Positions 46,526-54,978 of a stretch of 55,006 nt of DNA are shown here, one piece after another (the stretch's first letter is position 1; every line of letters starts with the position of its first letter). Made by a program: the position numbers and the translations under genes. The stretch is from Avibacterium volantium_A. Lineage in GTDB: Bacteria; Pseudomonadota; Gammaproteobacteria; Enterobacterales; Pasteurellaceae. The DNA is taken from the NCBI RefSeq assembly GCF_049366555.1, contig NZ_JBMMGT010000015.1, forward strand, positions 1 to 55,006. The letters are read 5' to 3'. The notes beneath the pieces were generated by a model, which made no database searches, was not told the origin of the DNA, and saw only the letters and a list, made by a program, of their open reading frames with translations.

Positions 46526-48288
46526 TCATAGCTCGCTTGATTATCTAAATTTATTACTTTCAGTTTGTGAAATGAATTTACACTTGCGTAGAGAGAGAAG
46601 AATTGGGATAGCACAGTGCAAAATAAAAACATTTCACCTTCAGAGTTAAATTCGCTTTGTTTGATATATAAGGTAGATTGTAGTCCTCTAATAGAAACAC
46701 TTTTAAATAATCGATCTATAGGCTTGGTATCTATTGACTTAATCGCATCAAGTTTCTTTTGGGACATTTTGGCATTTCTCCTACTATGCCAGCTGGGCAG
46801 ATCATAGGTTCTAATAATCTCTTTTAATGCCTCAATTTCGAGTAACGATAAGTAGTTTAGTGAAGAATTGGAAATTAATTTCCAAGCGAGTGTTCCATCT
46901 AGTAATGGATGCAGTGGCATAGATGGGCGAGTGATATTTTTAAATTCAACAATTGCTGGGTTTGTTTCTGTGCCGATGCAAATATCACCAACTTTTAAGT
47001 TGGTTGGTATTTCACGGTTAGTGCAAGTCACATTGATCGAAATGGATTCGGTTTTTCCTAAACTTATTACCTCATCGCCTCTTATAAAAGAAATATAATG
47101 ATCAAATCCTTTTTCAAATAAGGCATCTTTAGCCCTTACTTTATAATAAAGCTCGGTTCGTCCTTTAGCATATTCAATTTGATGCTCAAAGCTTTCAAAA
47201 GGTAAGTAATGACGTGTGGAAGAATGACGAGGCCCTCTAGCTTTATTGTTCCTATTTTCAACATGGCTTGATACTTGATCTACTGAGAATATTTCATACC
47301 ATTCAGGATGAGAATAACTTCCTTTTAGCAAATATTCATCTTTATCTCCATCGAATCTGAGCGGTTCACAACTATGCTTAAATAAATTTATTGCAGGTGT
47401 GCAATGTAGTCTAAAGGTTGATTTTCTGATTTGAACATCTGAAGACAATGGCTCAGAGAAATAGAGGTTTAATATAAATTGATTTGATTCATCAAGAGTA
47501 TTTGGTAGTGGAGCGATACCATTTACGTCAAAGAACATGAAGCTTTCGGGAAAGCAGAAATATTCTTGTAAGATCCGATAACCGCTGTAAGCATTTTTAG
47601 GGTAAGGTAAGAGTGCGTCTTCTTTATTAAATCCAGCAGGTGAAAAATTAAACTCAGGTAATGTTATTTTCTGGTCGTTGACAACAATCTCTGCATCTGT
47701 CAAGTAATAGCTAAACCATAGATATAGTTGCTGATTAGTGTAATCATCTGCTCCAAGATAAAAACGCAACTTATTTAAATCTAGTTCAGAGAACTTTAGT
47801 GGCGATTCACTAGAAAATACTAAACTAATAATAGCTTGCTCGTTACTATTTAATACACTTGCATCCGAAAGAGAGAAAGGATTGAGCCAAACATCACGGC
47901 AAGTCTGAAATTGACATTGTAGTTTTTTGTCGGAGTTACCAGATGCTATAGGACGGCTTAATAACGTGGTGCCTTTATTTACGACATCAAAACCTTTTGC
48001 AACTTTAGGGTTGGGAAAAAATTCAACGATAGTCATACTTGGTGTTGGGCGTAGATAATTTGGCCAGAGCATATTAATTAAACTATGAGTGAACTCTGGA
48101 AATTGATCTTCAATTTTGGCTCTTAAACTACCAGATAAAAAGGCAAAGCCTTCTAGTAATCGTTCAACATCGGGATCGGCACTTTTTTCAGATAAAAAAT
48201 TAGCCAAATGAGGTTTTTCATTAGCAATTTCTTTACCTAATTCACGCAGATAATCTAATTCTTGTCTAAAATATTTTTCAAGAGACAT
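46489..48288 (-). CDS. tssF: T6SS baseplate protein TssF
   Basis: A 599-residue TssF (ImpG/VasA) from ATG 48288; a GTG two codons earlier is also possible. The start is typical (YFRQELDYLRELGKE..., ADPDVERLLEGFAFL). It forms baseplate wedges with TssG. Full length and intact. Confidence 0.95.
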   Translation of the reverse strand: MSLEKYFRQELDYLRELGKEIANEKPHLANFLSEKSADPDVERLLEGFAFLSGSLRAKIEDQFPEFTHSLINMLWPNYLRPTPSMTIVEFFPNPKVAKGFDVVNKGTTLLSRPIASGNSDKKLQCQFQTCRDVWLNPFSLSDASVLNSNEQAIISLVFSSESPLKFSELDLNKLRFYLGADDYTNQQLYLWFSYYLTDAEIVVNDQKITLPEFNFSPAGFNKEDALLPYPKNAYSGYRILQEYFCFPESFMFFDVNGIAPLPNTLDESNQFILNLYFSEPLSSDVQIRKSTFRLHCTPAINLFKHSCEPLRFDGDKDEYLLKGSYSHPEWYEIFSVDQVSSHVENRNNKARGPRHSSTRHYLPFESFEHQIEYAKGRTELYYKVRAKDALFEKGFDHYISFIRGDEVISLGKTESISINVTCTNREIPTNLKVGDICIGTETNPAIVEFKNITRPSMPLHPLLDGTLAWKLISNSSLNYLSLLEIEALKEIIRTYDLPSWHSRRNAKMSQKKLDAIKSIDTKPIDRLFKSVSIRGLQSTLYIKQSEFNSEGEMFLFCTVLSQFFSLYASVNSFHKLKVINLDNQASYEWPIQIGQHQLM

Positions 48289-48297
48289 AATCACATC

Positions 48298-48747
48298 TTA
48301 AGTAATGTTGCTCATATCTAGATAATAACGATGATCGTTATCTAGGTGTAAATTAAAGGCAATGTCTTTGGTGTAGTCTTCAAAGGATACTGTTGCCGTG
48401 ACGTAAAAAAATAGGGTTAGAGGTTGCTCTTCATTAGGAAATGGTGTCACATTTACCGCGATGATTCGAGGCTCAAAATTCAAAATGCATTCTTGAATGA
48501 TTTGGGATATTTTTTGATAGATATCTCCTGTATTACTCGTGGCATCATTTAAGTCCATAATACCTAATTGGACCGCACTTTGTGATGTGCCTGGATGGGT
48601 ATTAAGGATATTGTTAAGATTATGTTTTATTGACTCAATAAAAGTTTTGAGACCAGAATGGGAGAGAGGAGAAGGATTTACCTCCTTCCCCTGTATACGC
48701 TCAAATAAGCTAGCTGTACTATCTCGTTGCCAACTTAATAATGCCAT
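48298..48747 (-). CDS. tssE: T6SS baseplate protein TssE
   Basis: A 149-residue gp25-like TssE. It has the family's short start (SLFERIQG) and the C-terminal beta part. It links baseplate and sheath. It lies 4 bases after tssC and 9 before tssF. One Hin-type uptake signal lies at 48572-48580 within the gene. Confidence 0.93.
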   Translation of the reverse strand: MALLSWQRDSTASLFERIQGKEVNPSPLSHSGLKTFIESIKHNLNNILNTHPGTSQSAVQLGIMDLNDATSNTGDIYQKISQIIQECILNFEPRIIAVNVTPFPNEEQPLTLFFYVTATVSFEDYTKDIAFNLHLDNDHRYYLDMSNIT

Positions 48748-48751
48748 TTTT

Positions 48752-50233
48752 CTATTCCTTGTCTAGACGACCAACAAGCGATAGTTCAAAGTTAGATCCC
48801 ATATATTTAAAGTGTGGTCTTAATTTGATGGAAGACAAGAACCAACCTGGATCTCCCTCTACATCTGATACAGAAATAGATGCCGCTCTGAATGGACGAC
48901 GACTACGAACATCTGCAGGTGGGTTTTCTTGATCAGCGACATATTGCTTGAGCCATTTATTTAACTCGGTTTGTAAATCAGTTGCTTCTTTCCAGCTACC
49001 AATTTGCTCACGTTGTAACACTTTTAAGAAATGAGCTACTCGAGTGATCATAAATGTATATGGTAATTGAGTACCTAATTTGTAGTTGGTTTCTGCTATT
49101 TTACCCTCTTTTGTATTTGGGAAAATTTTTGGTTTTTGAACAGAATTAGCAGAAAAGAATGCAGCATTATCACTACCTTTACGCATAGTTAATGCGATAA
49201 ATCCTTCTTCCGCTAATTCAAATTCTCTTCTATCTGTAATAAGCACTTCTGTTGGGATCTTTGACTGAATTTGTCCCATCGCTTCATAAATATGAACTGG
49301 TAAATCATAGACCGCACCGCCACTTTGTGGGCCAATAATATTTGCACACCAACGATATTTAGCAAAACTATCCGTCAAGCAAGAAGCTAGTAAAAATGCG
49401 CTATTACCCCATAGATAGTGTTCGTGGTCTTTACTTACATCCTCTTCATAGCCAAAAGTTTTTACCGGATTGTCTGACACAGAGTAAGGTAAACGAACTA
49501 AGAAACGAGAGGCAGTTAATCCTAAACTACGAGAGTCTTCAGATTCTCGTAATGAACGCCACTTAGCATACATTGGTCCTTCAAACACTGATTTTAGATC
49601 TTTAATTGCAGGTAATTCAGTATAACTTTGAATACCAAAGAAAGCGGGGGATACGGAAGATATAAATGGGGCGTGAGCCATAGAACCTACAGCGCTCACA
49701 TATTGCAAGAGTTTCATATCTGGGGATTTAGGGGTAAATTCATAGTTCCCAATCACGGCACCAATAGGTTCTCCACCAAATTGACCATAGCCAGAAGAAT
49801 AAACGTGTTTATAAAAACCAGATTGAACAATTTCAGGTGCAAATTCGAAGTCATCGAGTAATTCTTCTTTTGTTGCATGAAAAACGTTAATCTTAATATT
49901 TTCTCTAAAGTCTGTTTTATCAACTAATAATTTTAATGAGCGCCAAGATGATTCTAAATTACGAAATTCATTGTGATGTAGAATCTCATCTACTTGGGCG
50001 CTTAATTTCCGATCAATCTCATTGATCATTTTATCTATTAATAACTTGTTTACTGGCTCTTCTTTAGAGCCTGTTTCTAAAATGTTACTAATAAAAGCAG
50101 CGACACCTTGTTTAGCAATATCATAGCCTTCACTATCTTCAGAAAGCCTTGTTTGAGCCATGATTTCATCAAGTAATGAGCCCGAGGTAGTGGTATTTTG
50201 TTCGATTTGTTCTGTTTGGATTTTATCAGCCAT
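48752..50233 (-). CDS. tssC: T6SS sheath large subunit TssC
   Basis: A 493-residue TssC (VipB), the main contractile sheath protein. Family landmarks include NLESSWRSLKLLVD (about 105-118), PIGAVIGNYEF (about 155) and the conserved C-terminus (FRAASISVSDVEGDPGWF). With TssB it builds the sheath that ClpV later dismantles. It lies 25 bases after tssB. Confidence 0.97.
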   Translation of the reverse strand: MADKIQTEQIEQNTTTSGSLLDEIMAQTRLSEDSEGYDIAKQGVAAFISNILETGSKEEPVNKLLIDKMINEIDRKLSAQVDEILHHNEFRNLESSWRSLKLLVDKTDFRENIKINVFHATKEELLDDFEFAPEIVQSGFYKHVYSSGYGQFGGEPIGAVIGNYEFTPKSPDMKLLQYVSAVGSMAHAPFISSVSPAFFGIQSYTELPAIKDLKSVFEGPMYAKWRSLRESEDSRSLGLTASRFLVRLPYSVSDNPVKTFGYEEDVSKDHEHYLWGNSAFLLASCLTDSFAKYRWCANIIGPQSGGAVYDLPVHIYEAMGQIQSKIPTEVLITDRREFELAEEGFIALTMRKGSDNAAFFSANSVQKPKIFPNTKEGKIAETNYKLGTQLPYTFMITRVAHFLKVLQREQIGSWKEATDLQTELNKWLKQYVADQENPPADVRSRRPFRAASISVSDVEGDPGWFLSSIKLRPHFKYMGSNFELSLVGRLDKE

Positions 50234-50258
50234 ATCTAAAGTCCTCTGGTATGATCAA

Positions 50259-50759
50259 CTATTTTTTATCAACTAAATTTAATTCTGCAAGTAATTGAGC
50301 TCGGGATTGCTCATCTTCGAGTAGTTCTGCGATTCTAGCTCGAAAAGCCGGAACATTCCCAAGTGGTCCTTTGACGGCAGTTAATGCTTCTCTTAATTCA
50401 AGCAATTTACGTAATTCTGGAACGGATTTAACAATGTTATCTGGAGAGAAGTCATTAAGAGATTTGATGTCTAATTGCACATTAATTTCATCATCTGGTG
50501 ATGCGTTATCGGATAATTTGTTTGCAACATTAATATTCAAACCAATTTCCATTTCTTCCATAACTGAAGAAAAATTGTTTTTATCAATAGAAATCATTGA
50601 TCGCTCTTCTATAGATGAGTCTTCTGCTTTTCCCTTCATATCACCAACAACTAAGAGATTTAATGGTAATTCAACTTCGGCAGTTTCACCGCCTGTTGCT
50701 GGGACGTATTTAATATTGATTCGCTCTTTAGGTGCAACAGAACCTTCTTTTTTACTCAT
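50259..50759 (-). CDS. tssB: T6SS sheath small subunit TssB
   Basis: A 166-residue TssB (VipA). ATG 50759 (MSKKEGSVAPKERINIKY) with AAGGAT upstream is chosen over an in-frame codon at 50819, which would add an atypical 20-residue extension. It heads the tssBCEFG-vgrG operon. The C-terminal half contains the helix expected to be recognised through the TssB/TssC pair by ClpV. Confidence 0.93.
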   Translation of the reverse strand: MSKKEGSVAPKERINIKYVPATGGETAEVELPLNLLVVGDMKGKAEDSSIEERSMISIDKNNFSSVMEEMEIGLNINVANKLSDNASPDDEINVQLDIKSLNDFSPDNIVKSVPELRKLLELREALTAVKGPLGNVPAFRARIAELLEDEQSRAQLLAELNLVDKK

Positions 50760-50987
50760 AGCATTATCCTTCTTTAATTGTATAGAATGAAAAGGGGGTA
50801 TACATGGTATATAGACCATCTACAAATTTAGTATATCAAAATTCTGGTTCTTTAATAGAGTGTTTTTTAAGCTTTTTGTTGTTTTTTTAGATAAAAAACG
50901 ACATACTAATATACAAGAAATCATCTTTTTTGATTTCTGACGTCAATAATTATTTATTACATTATTACATTAGTGAGGACAACTACT
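50760..50987. promoter_or_regulatory. Divergent promoter region of tssB and hcp, with a palindrome
   Basis: A 228-base AT-rich gap between divergent T6SS operons. AGAAATCA (50916-50923) and TGATTTCT (50931-50938) form an 8-bp inverted repeat with a 7-base spacer, a possible operator or leader hairpin. Promoter boxes cannot be fixed with confidence. No clear sigma-54 (-24/-12) element was seen. Confidence 0.4.
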
Positions 50988-51506
50988 ATGCCAACTCCAT
51001 GTTACGTTTCAATTACAGGAAAAACCCAAGGTAATATCACAGCTGGTGCGTTTACGGCTGATTCTGTGGGAAATATTTTTGTTGAAGGTCATGAAGATCA
51101 AATGTTGGTTCAGCAGGTTAAACACCAAGTGACCGTACCAACGGATCCACAATCAGGTCAACCATCAGGTCAACGTGCACATAAACCATTAATTTTAACG
51201 GTAGCCCTAAATAAAGCAGTTCCATTACTTTATAATGCGTTAGCTTCAGGAGAAATGCTACCGAAAGTAGAATTAAAATGGTATCGCACATCAGTTGAAG
51301 GCAAACAAGAGCATTACTTCACAACTACATTAGAAGATGCAACTATTGTTAATATGGATCTTTTAATGCCACATGCACAGGATCCTTCTCAAAAAGAGTT
51401 TACTCAATTACTTGATGTCTTTTTAGCTTACCGAAAAATCACTTGGGAGCATACTGTAGCAGGTACATCAGGTTCAGATGACTGGCGTACACCAATTGAA
51501 GCTTAA
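50988..51506 (+). CDS. hcp: T6SS tube protein Hcp (TssD)
   Basis: A 172-residue Hcp, whose hexamers stack to form the inner tube and which is the most abundant secreted component. The start MPTPCYVSITGKTQGNITAG is typical. ATG 50988 with GAGGA eight bases upstream is preferred to an in-frame GTG at 50973. The gene is alone on the plus strand, divergent from tssB, with its own strong terminator, as often seen for hcp. Confidence 0.96.
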   Translation: MPTPCYVSITGKTQGNITAGAFTADSVGNIFVEGHEDQMLVQQVKHQVTVPTDPQSGQPSGQRAHKPLILTVALNKAVPLLYNALASGEMLPKVELKWYRTSVEGKQEHYFTTTLEDATIVNMDLLMPHAQDPSQKEFTQLLDVFLAYRKITWEHTVAGTSGSDDWRTPIEA

Positions 51507-51524
51507 TTAACTAGATTAGCTACG

Positions 51525-51555
51525 AGTATGGTGTGTCAAGCACACCATACTTTAT
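51525..51555 (+). terminator. Terminator of hcp
   Basis: An 11-bp perfect stem, AGTATGGTGTG (51525-51535) with CACACCATACT (51541-51551), a 5-base loop, then TTATTA. Confidence 0.8.
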
Positions 51556-52150
51556 TATAGCTACTATATTAAAGGTCCATCACCTAACTTAATTTAAATA
51601 CTCAATGTTTGGGATTGAGTATAAGGATGGCTTTTATCGACCTTTGCATGATTTTATGCCACACGATAATCTAAAGTTTTCTGTTCAGCTTCTTTTATTA
51701 AGGCCTCATTCAATTATTTAATTCGAGTGGGAAGTCTCTTTCTTTTATAATTCTATTTGATCTTAAAGTTCCTGCGTCAATATTGATTTTTTCTTTGTCA
51801 TTGATTATTCTTACTTTTAAGCTGTAAAAGATAAGAAAATGTAGCAGAGATGAATAGATTAAATCTTTTTCAAATGCTATATAATATTACGAATATCTAT
51901 TTACTATTTTTTTTCTTGTTTGCTTTGTCTTTTATAATACATGGTTCCTGAAATATCAAATAATGTATATAGGTGTTATTTATAACTAATTGGAATCCTA
52001 CCTATAGCCATGTAATGAGTTACTCCCTTAAAGATCGAGTATGCTCTCGCATTTATTATCTGAAAAAATGAAATAAAAATTGATTGCTTAGTATATTTTG
52101 GATAGATATATTACGAGCTAGTCAACGTTTTATCTAGAATAGGGATGTAT
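51556..52150. other. Gene-less stretch between hcp and the XRE gene
   Basis: About 600 AT-rich bases without a supported gene. A 7-bp hairpin ACTCAAT/ATTGAGT lies at about 51599-51619. On the minus strand a 19-codon open frame ends at 51654 (NEALIKEAEQKTLDYRVA), which could be the end of a lost gene. The last 100 bases should hold the promoter of the XRE gene. Confidence 0.4.
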
Positions 52151-52462
52151 ATGTATATTGGTCATCGTTTAAAAGAAGAAAGACAGAGAATGGGGTTAAC
52201 TCAAAGAGCATTTGCAAAATTAGGAGGTGTTAGATCACAAGCTCAGTTCAAATATGAGCATAATCGAATTATGCCTAGAGTCGACTATTTAATGAAGCTA
52301 GGATTAGAGGGTGTTGATATTAATTATATACTTTTTGGTGAGAGGGGGGTTATAGCAATAAATAAAGAAGAGAAGTGTTTGCTGGATTTATTACGAAACT
52401 CAAAGGATATAAGAGATTTTATCCTGCATGGAGTAAATTATTTTAAATCGATAGAAATTTAG
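52151..52462 (+). CDS. XRE-family regulator (helix-turn-helix)
   Basis: A 103-residue Cro/CI-type DNA-binding protein. The helix-turn-helix spans about residues 5-60 (LKEERQRMGLTQRAFAKLGG). ATG 52151 is favoured because AGGG lies six bases before it; ATG 52145 is in frame but too close. It sits just upstream of the integrase gene, so it may control ICE excision; control of hcp or the T6SS is also possible. The target is not known. Confidence 0.75.
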   Translation: MYIGHRLKEERQRMGLTQRAFAKLGGVRSQAQFKYEHNRIMPRVDYLMKLGLEGVDINYILFGERGVIAINKEEKCLLDLLRNSKDIRDFILHGVNYFKSIEI

Positions 52463-52506
52463 TATATTAGAAATTTTTTAATTAGAATATTAAAGGAACC
52501 TTAATT

Positions 52507-53428
52507 ATGGCGGTAGGTAATATTTCATTTGAAGAGTTATTACAAAATTTTTTTATATAAGTATCTCCGAGGAGATACAATTAAGAGTTATCAGAAAGCT
52601 ATTAGACTCTTACAGAGAAATTGCAATGTTATGTATCCAAATGAAATCTCTAGTTTATTGCTTTTAGATTGGAGAAGAACCGCGGTTGGGAGTAATATTA
52701 AACCAATCACATGGAATAGCTATTTGCGCCACATCAAAGCAATCTATAAATTTGGAATTGAACAAAATTTATTAGATTATCAAGATAATCCTTGTAATAA
52801 ATTATTTTTAAGAGAGGGAAAAGCTAAGCGGAAAATTTTGTCTAGTACAGAACTAGCAAAGTTAGATTTTTTTCTGCAAGGTGCACATAATTTGCCAGGT
52901 ATCTTGAATCCTGTATGGTTTGTTGAAACGTTAATAAAGACATTCAGATATACAGCAATTCGCCGAGCTCAATTAATAAAATTAAAGGTTGGTGATATAG
53001 ATTTAGTGAGTAGAATTATTCATATATCTCCCGAAATAAATAAAAATCATCATTCACACACAATTCCTATTTCAGATAAGTTGTTTCCTTATCTTCAGAA
53101 CCTTATCCTTGAATTAAAGCGAGCAAATCAAACTAATGATTGTCAGTTATTTAACTTTAATCTCTTTTGCCCTTTGTCCAGGAATAGAGCTAAAAATACC
53201 AGTGAACATCAAATAAGCCATATATTTAAAGTTATATCTCGTTCTGTTGGGTTCAATGTATCTCCACATAGATTTAGGCACACAGTTGCAACAAATTTAA
53301 TGAAGAATCCTAATAATCTTTACGTAGCCAAGCAGTTATTGGGGCACAGGGATATTAAGGTAACACTAACTTACATAGAAGACGATGTGGAAATGATTAG
53401 AGACACTGTAAATTCAGCATTATTATAA
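52507..53428 (+). CDS. int: ICE tyrosine recombinase (integrase), frameshifted near its 5' end
   Basis: A phage-type integrase. The core-binding region is residues about 1-95. The catalytic residues follow: Arg in TAIRRAQLIKL, then HRFRHT, LGHRDI and the Tyr in VTLTYIEDD. ATG 52507 has a good AAGGA site, but after MAVGNISFEELLQNFFI the frame stops. With eight instead of seven T at 52548-52554 it joins smoothly to YKYLRGDTIKSYQKA and runs to 53428. As it stands only a TTG at 52529 in the second frame could start a near-full product. It ends 126 bases from the tRNA fragment that marks the attachment site, as expected for the ICE integrase. Confidence 0.8.
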
Positions 53429-53554
53429 AAAGTTAATGTCCAGCCTTTACAAGCCTTGGAATTTGTGTAAGATCAAGTTATCTATTTAGCAATAGATCTT
53501 GTGGTAGTATTGGCTGGATCTTCCACTTGAAGAGCTATTAGAGTTAATGGGCTA

Positions 53555-53618
53555 TACAAGGGATTTAAAATCCCTCGACTTTCGAGTCGTGGCGGTTCAA
53601 GTCCGCCCTCGGGCACCA
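53555..53618 (+). other. Attachment site: 3' fragment of tRNA-Leu(TAA)
   Basis: The anticodon arm with TAA (GGGATTTAAAATCCC), a long variable arm (CGACTTTCGAGTCG), the T arm (GGCGGTTCAAGTCCGCC) and the acceptor end CTCGGGCACCA are all present. The 5' acceptor strand (GCCCGAG) and D arm are absent upstream. So this is the 3' part of a class II tRNA, displaced when the element inserted. The intact gene should lie at the far end of the element, outside the window. Confidence 0.85.
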
Positions 53619-53638
53619 TTAAGAATTTCATATTAAGT

Positions 53639-53679
53639 CGTAAGTTTACTCTTGAAATCAATAACTTACGGTTTTTTTT
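53639..53679 (+). terminator. Terminator downstream of the tRNA fragment
   Basis: CGTAAGTT (53639-53646) pairs with AACTTACG (53663-53670), followed by G and eight T. Probably the original terminator of the tRNA-Leu transcript, left on the chromosome side. Confidence 0.7.
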
Positions 53680-53915
53680 CTAGTTCCCCGTCCAAAATAT
53701 CATTCTCAGCATCAAATTTTGTTGTGTCTAAAAGGCATTTTTGATGTGATTTCGTAGGAAATGATTTTTCGAGGGGTATCTCTAACACTTCTTTTTTAAA
53801 TGTAATAATTTACGTGTTCTAATAAGAAATAGAAATAAATATTAATACAAGTTTAATGTCTATTTGTATCGCTTATATTTTGGTTCTTTATAATAGATAA
53901 AATTGTCAAAAGTCT

Positions 53916-53958
53916 TGTGATCTGAGTCACTTTAAAATTATTCTGCTCTTGATATAAT
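53916..53958 (+). promoter_or_regulatory. CRP-type site and -10 box of the lipoprotein gene
   Basis: TGTGA-TCTGAG-TCACT (53916-53931) matches the CRP consensus at 9 of 10 half-site bases. TATAAT at 53953-53958 gives a predicted start at 53965, so the CRP site is centred at -41.5, the classic class II activator position. No good -35 box is present, as expected for an activated promoter. Confidence 0.65.
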
Positions 53959-53998
53959 TAGAGTACATTTTTGTTTAATATTTTAAAGAGGTAATTTT

Positions 53999-54793
53999 AT
54001 GAACTTATTCAAAGTTAGCGTTTTAACTCTTAGTATTGGTCTATTGGCTGCTTGTAGTTCTGGGGGCGGAAGTGGTGATAGTGATGCATCAACATCAACA
54101 GCGAATAGGGAATCTGTTGTATCATCAATTAATACCTTAGATAAGGATACAATGAAATCTATAGATTTAGTTCCTGAACGATATAGAGAACAGGTAAAAG
54201 AGGCGAAACGAATTCGATTTCCTGATGGTACAATATTGGATCTCGCTGATTATCCGATAGGAATTATCCAAGAAAAAACAAATAGTAGAACTGCAAAGGG
54301 AATCAATTTACCTTATTCTGTTATTGGGGCGTGGTTGCCAAATAATGTAAAAGTGGATAAAGAAGGTAGAGTAATTGATCCTAGAGTAATAGAAGATGAT
54401 TTAGACGCATTTGGATTGTACACAAGACGAGATCAAATTCCTACCAGTGGTGTTGCTCAATATAATGGATATTCATTAGGGGCAGTTACATCAGGTAAAT
54501 TGCAGTTGAATGTTGATTTCGCAGATAAAACAGTTGATGGTAAGTTATATGATCGCAAGTTTGATAGTAATGGTAAAAGATTGTCTGATATTGTTTTAAA
54601 TAAAGGGGTCATCACAGAAGTTTCTACAGGTGAAGAAGATATTGTGGCATTTACAGGAATGGCTACATATAAAGGGGAAGTTGGCGCTTATGTCGGGGCG
54701 TTTATGGGACCGAATGCTGAAGAGGTTATAGGCGTGGTTATTGATTCAGAAAATCAGGAAACTTATGAAAGCTTTGCTGGGCAAAGAAAGTAA
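53999..54793 (+). CDS. Slam/TbpB-type surface lipoprotein
   Basis: A 264-residue lipoprotein (signal ending LLAAC, Cys19, then a Ser/Gly-rich tether SSGGGSGDSD). The C-terminal half is a TbpB/factor-H-binding-like beta barrel, with the family end motif GAFMGPNAEEVIGVV. Such proteins are moved to the cell surface by Slam translocators and bind host proteins, metals or haem carriers. The ligand cannot be told from sequence. It lies outside the ICE on the chromosome side, has its own CRP-type promoter and a terminator, and so is a single-gene unit. The ribosome site AGAGG precedes ATG 53999. Confidence 0.75.
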   Translation: MNLFKVSVLTLSIGLLAACSSGGGSGDSDASTSTANRESVVSSINTLDKDTMKSIDLVPERYREQVKEAKRIRFPDGTILDLADYPIGIIQEKTNSRTAKGINLPYSVIGAWLPNNVKVDKEGRVIDPRVIEDDLDAFGLYTRRDQIPTSGVAQYNGYSLGAVTSGKLQLNVDFADKTVDGKLYDRKFDSNGKRLSDIVLNKGVITEVSTGEEDIVAFTGMATYKGEVGAYVGAFMGPNAEEVIGVVIDSENQETYESFAGQRK

Positions 54794-54821
54794 TATTAAG
54801 CATTAACTAAAATTTAATAGA

Positions 54822-54850
54822 CCCTATTTTATTGAAATAGGGCTTTTTTA
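54822..54850 (+). terminator. Terminator of the lipoprotein gene
   Basis: CCCTATTT (54822-54829) pairs with AAATAGGG (54835-54842), followed by C and six T. Confidence 0.8.
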
Positions 54851-54978
54851 TATTTAAGGGAAGATTATATTTAATAACTTATGATTACTCTCTATGACAG
54901 TTTTTTGACCTTATATTTTTAATTAAGAGAATAAAAACAGGGCAAAGTTTTTAGCTTTTATTTTCAGATTGAAAGATA

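Noticed and set aside
50760..50987. Sigma-54 promoter for hcp or tssB
   Set aside because: No convincing TGGCAC-N5-TTGC element, and no VasH-type activator gene in the window.
53540..53618. Complete tRNA-Leu gene
   Set aside because: The 3' half is perfect but the 5' acceptor strand and D arm are missing upstream, so it is a displaced fragment and not a working tRNA.
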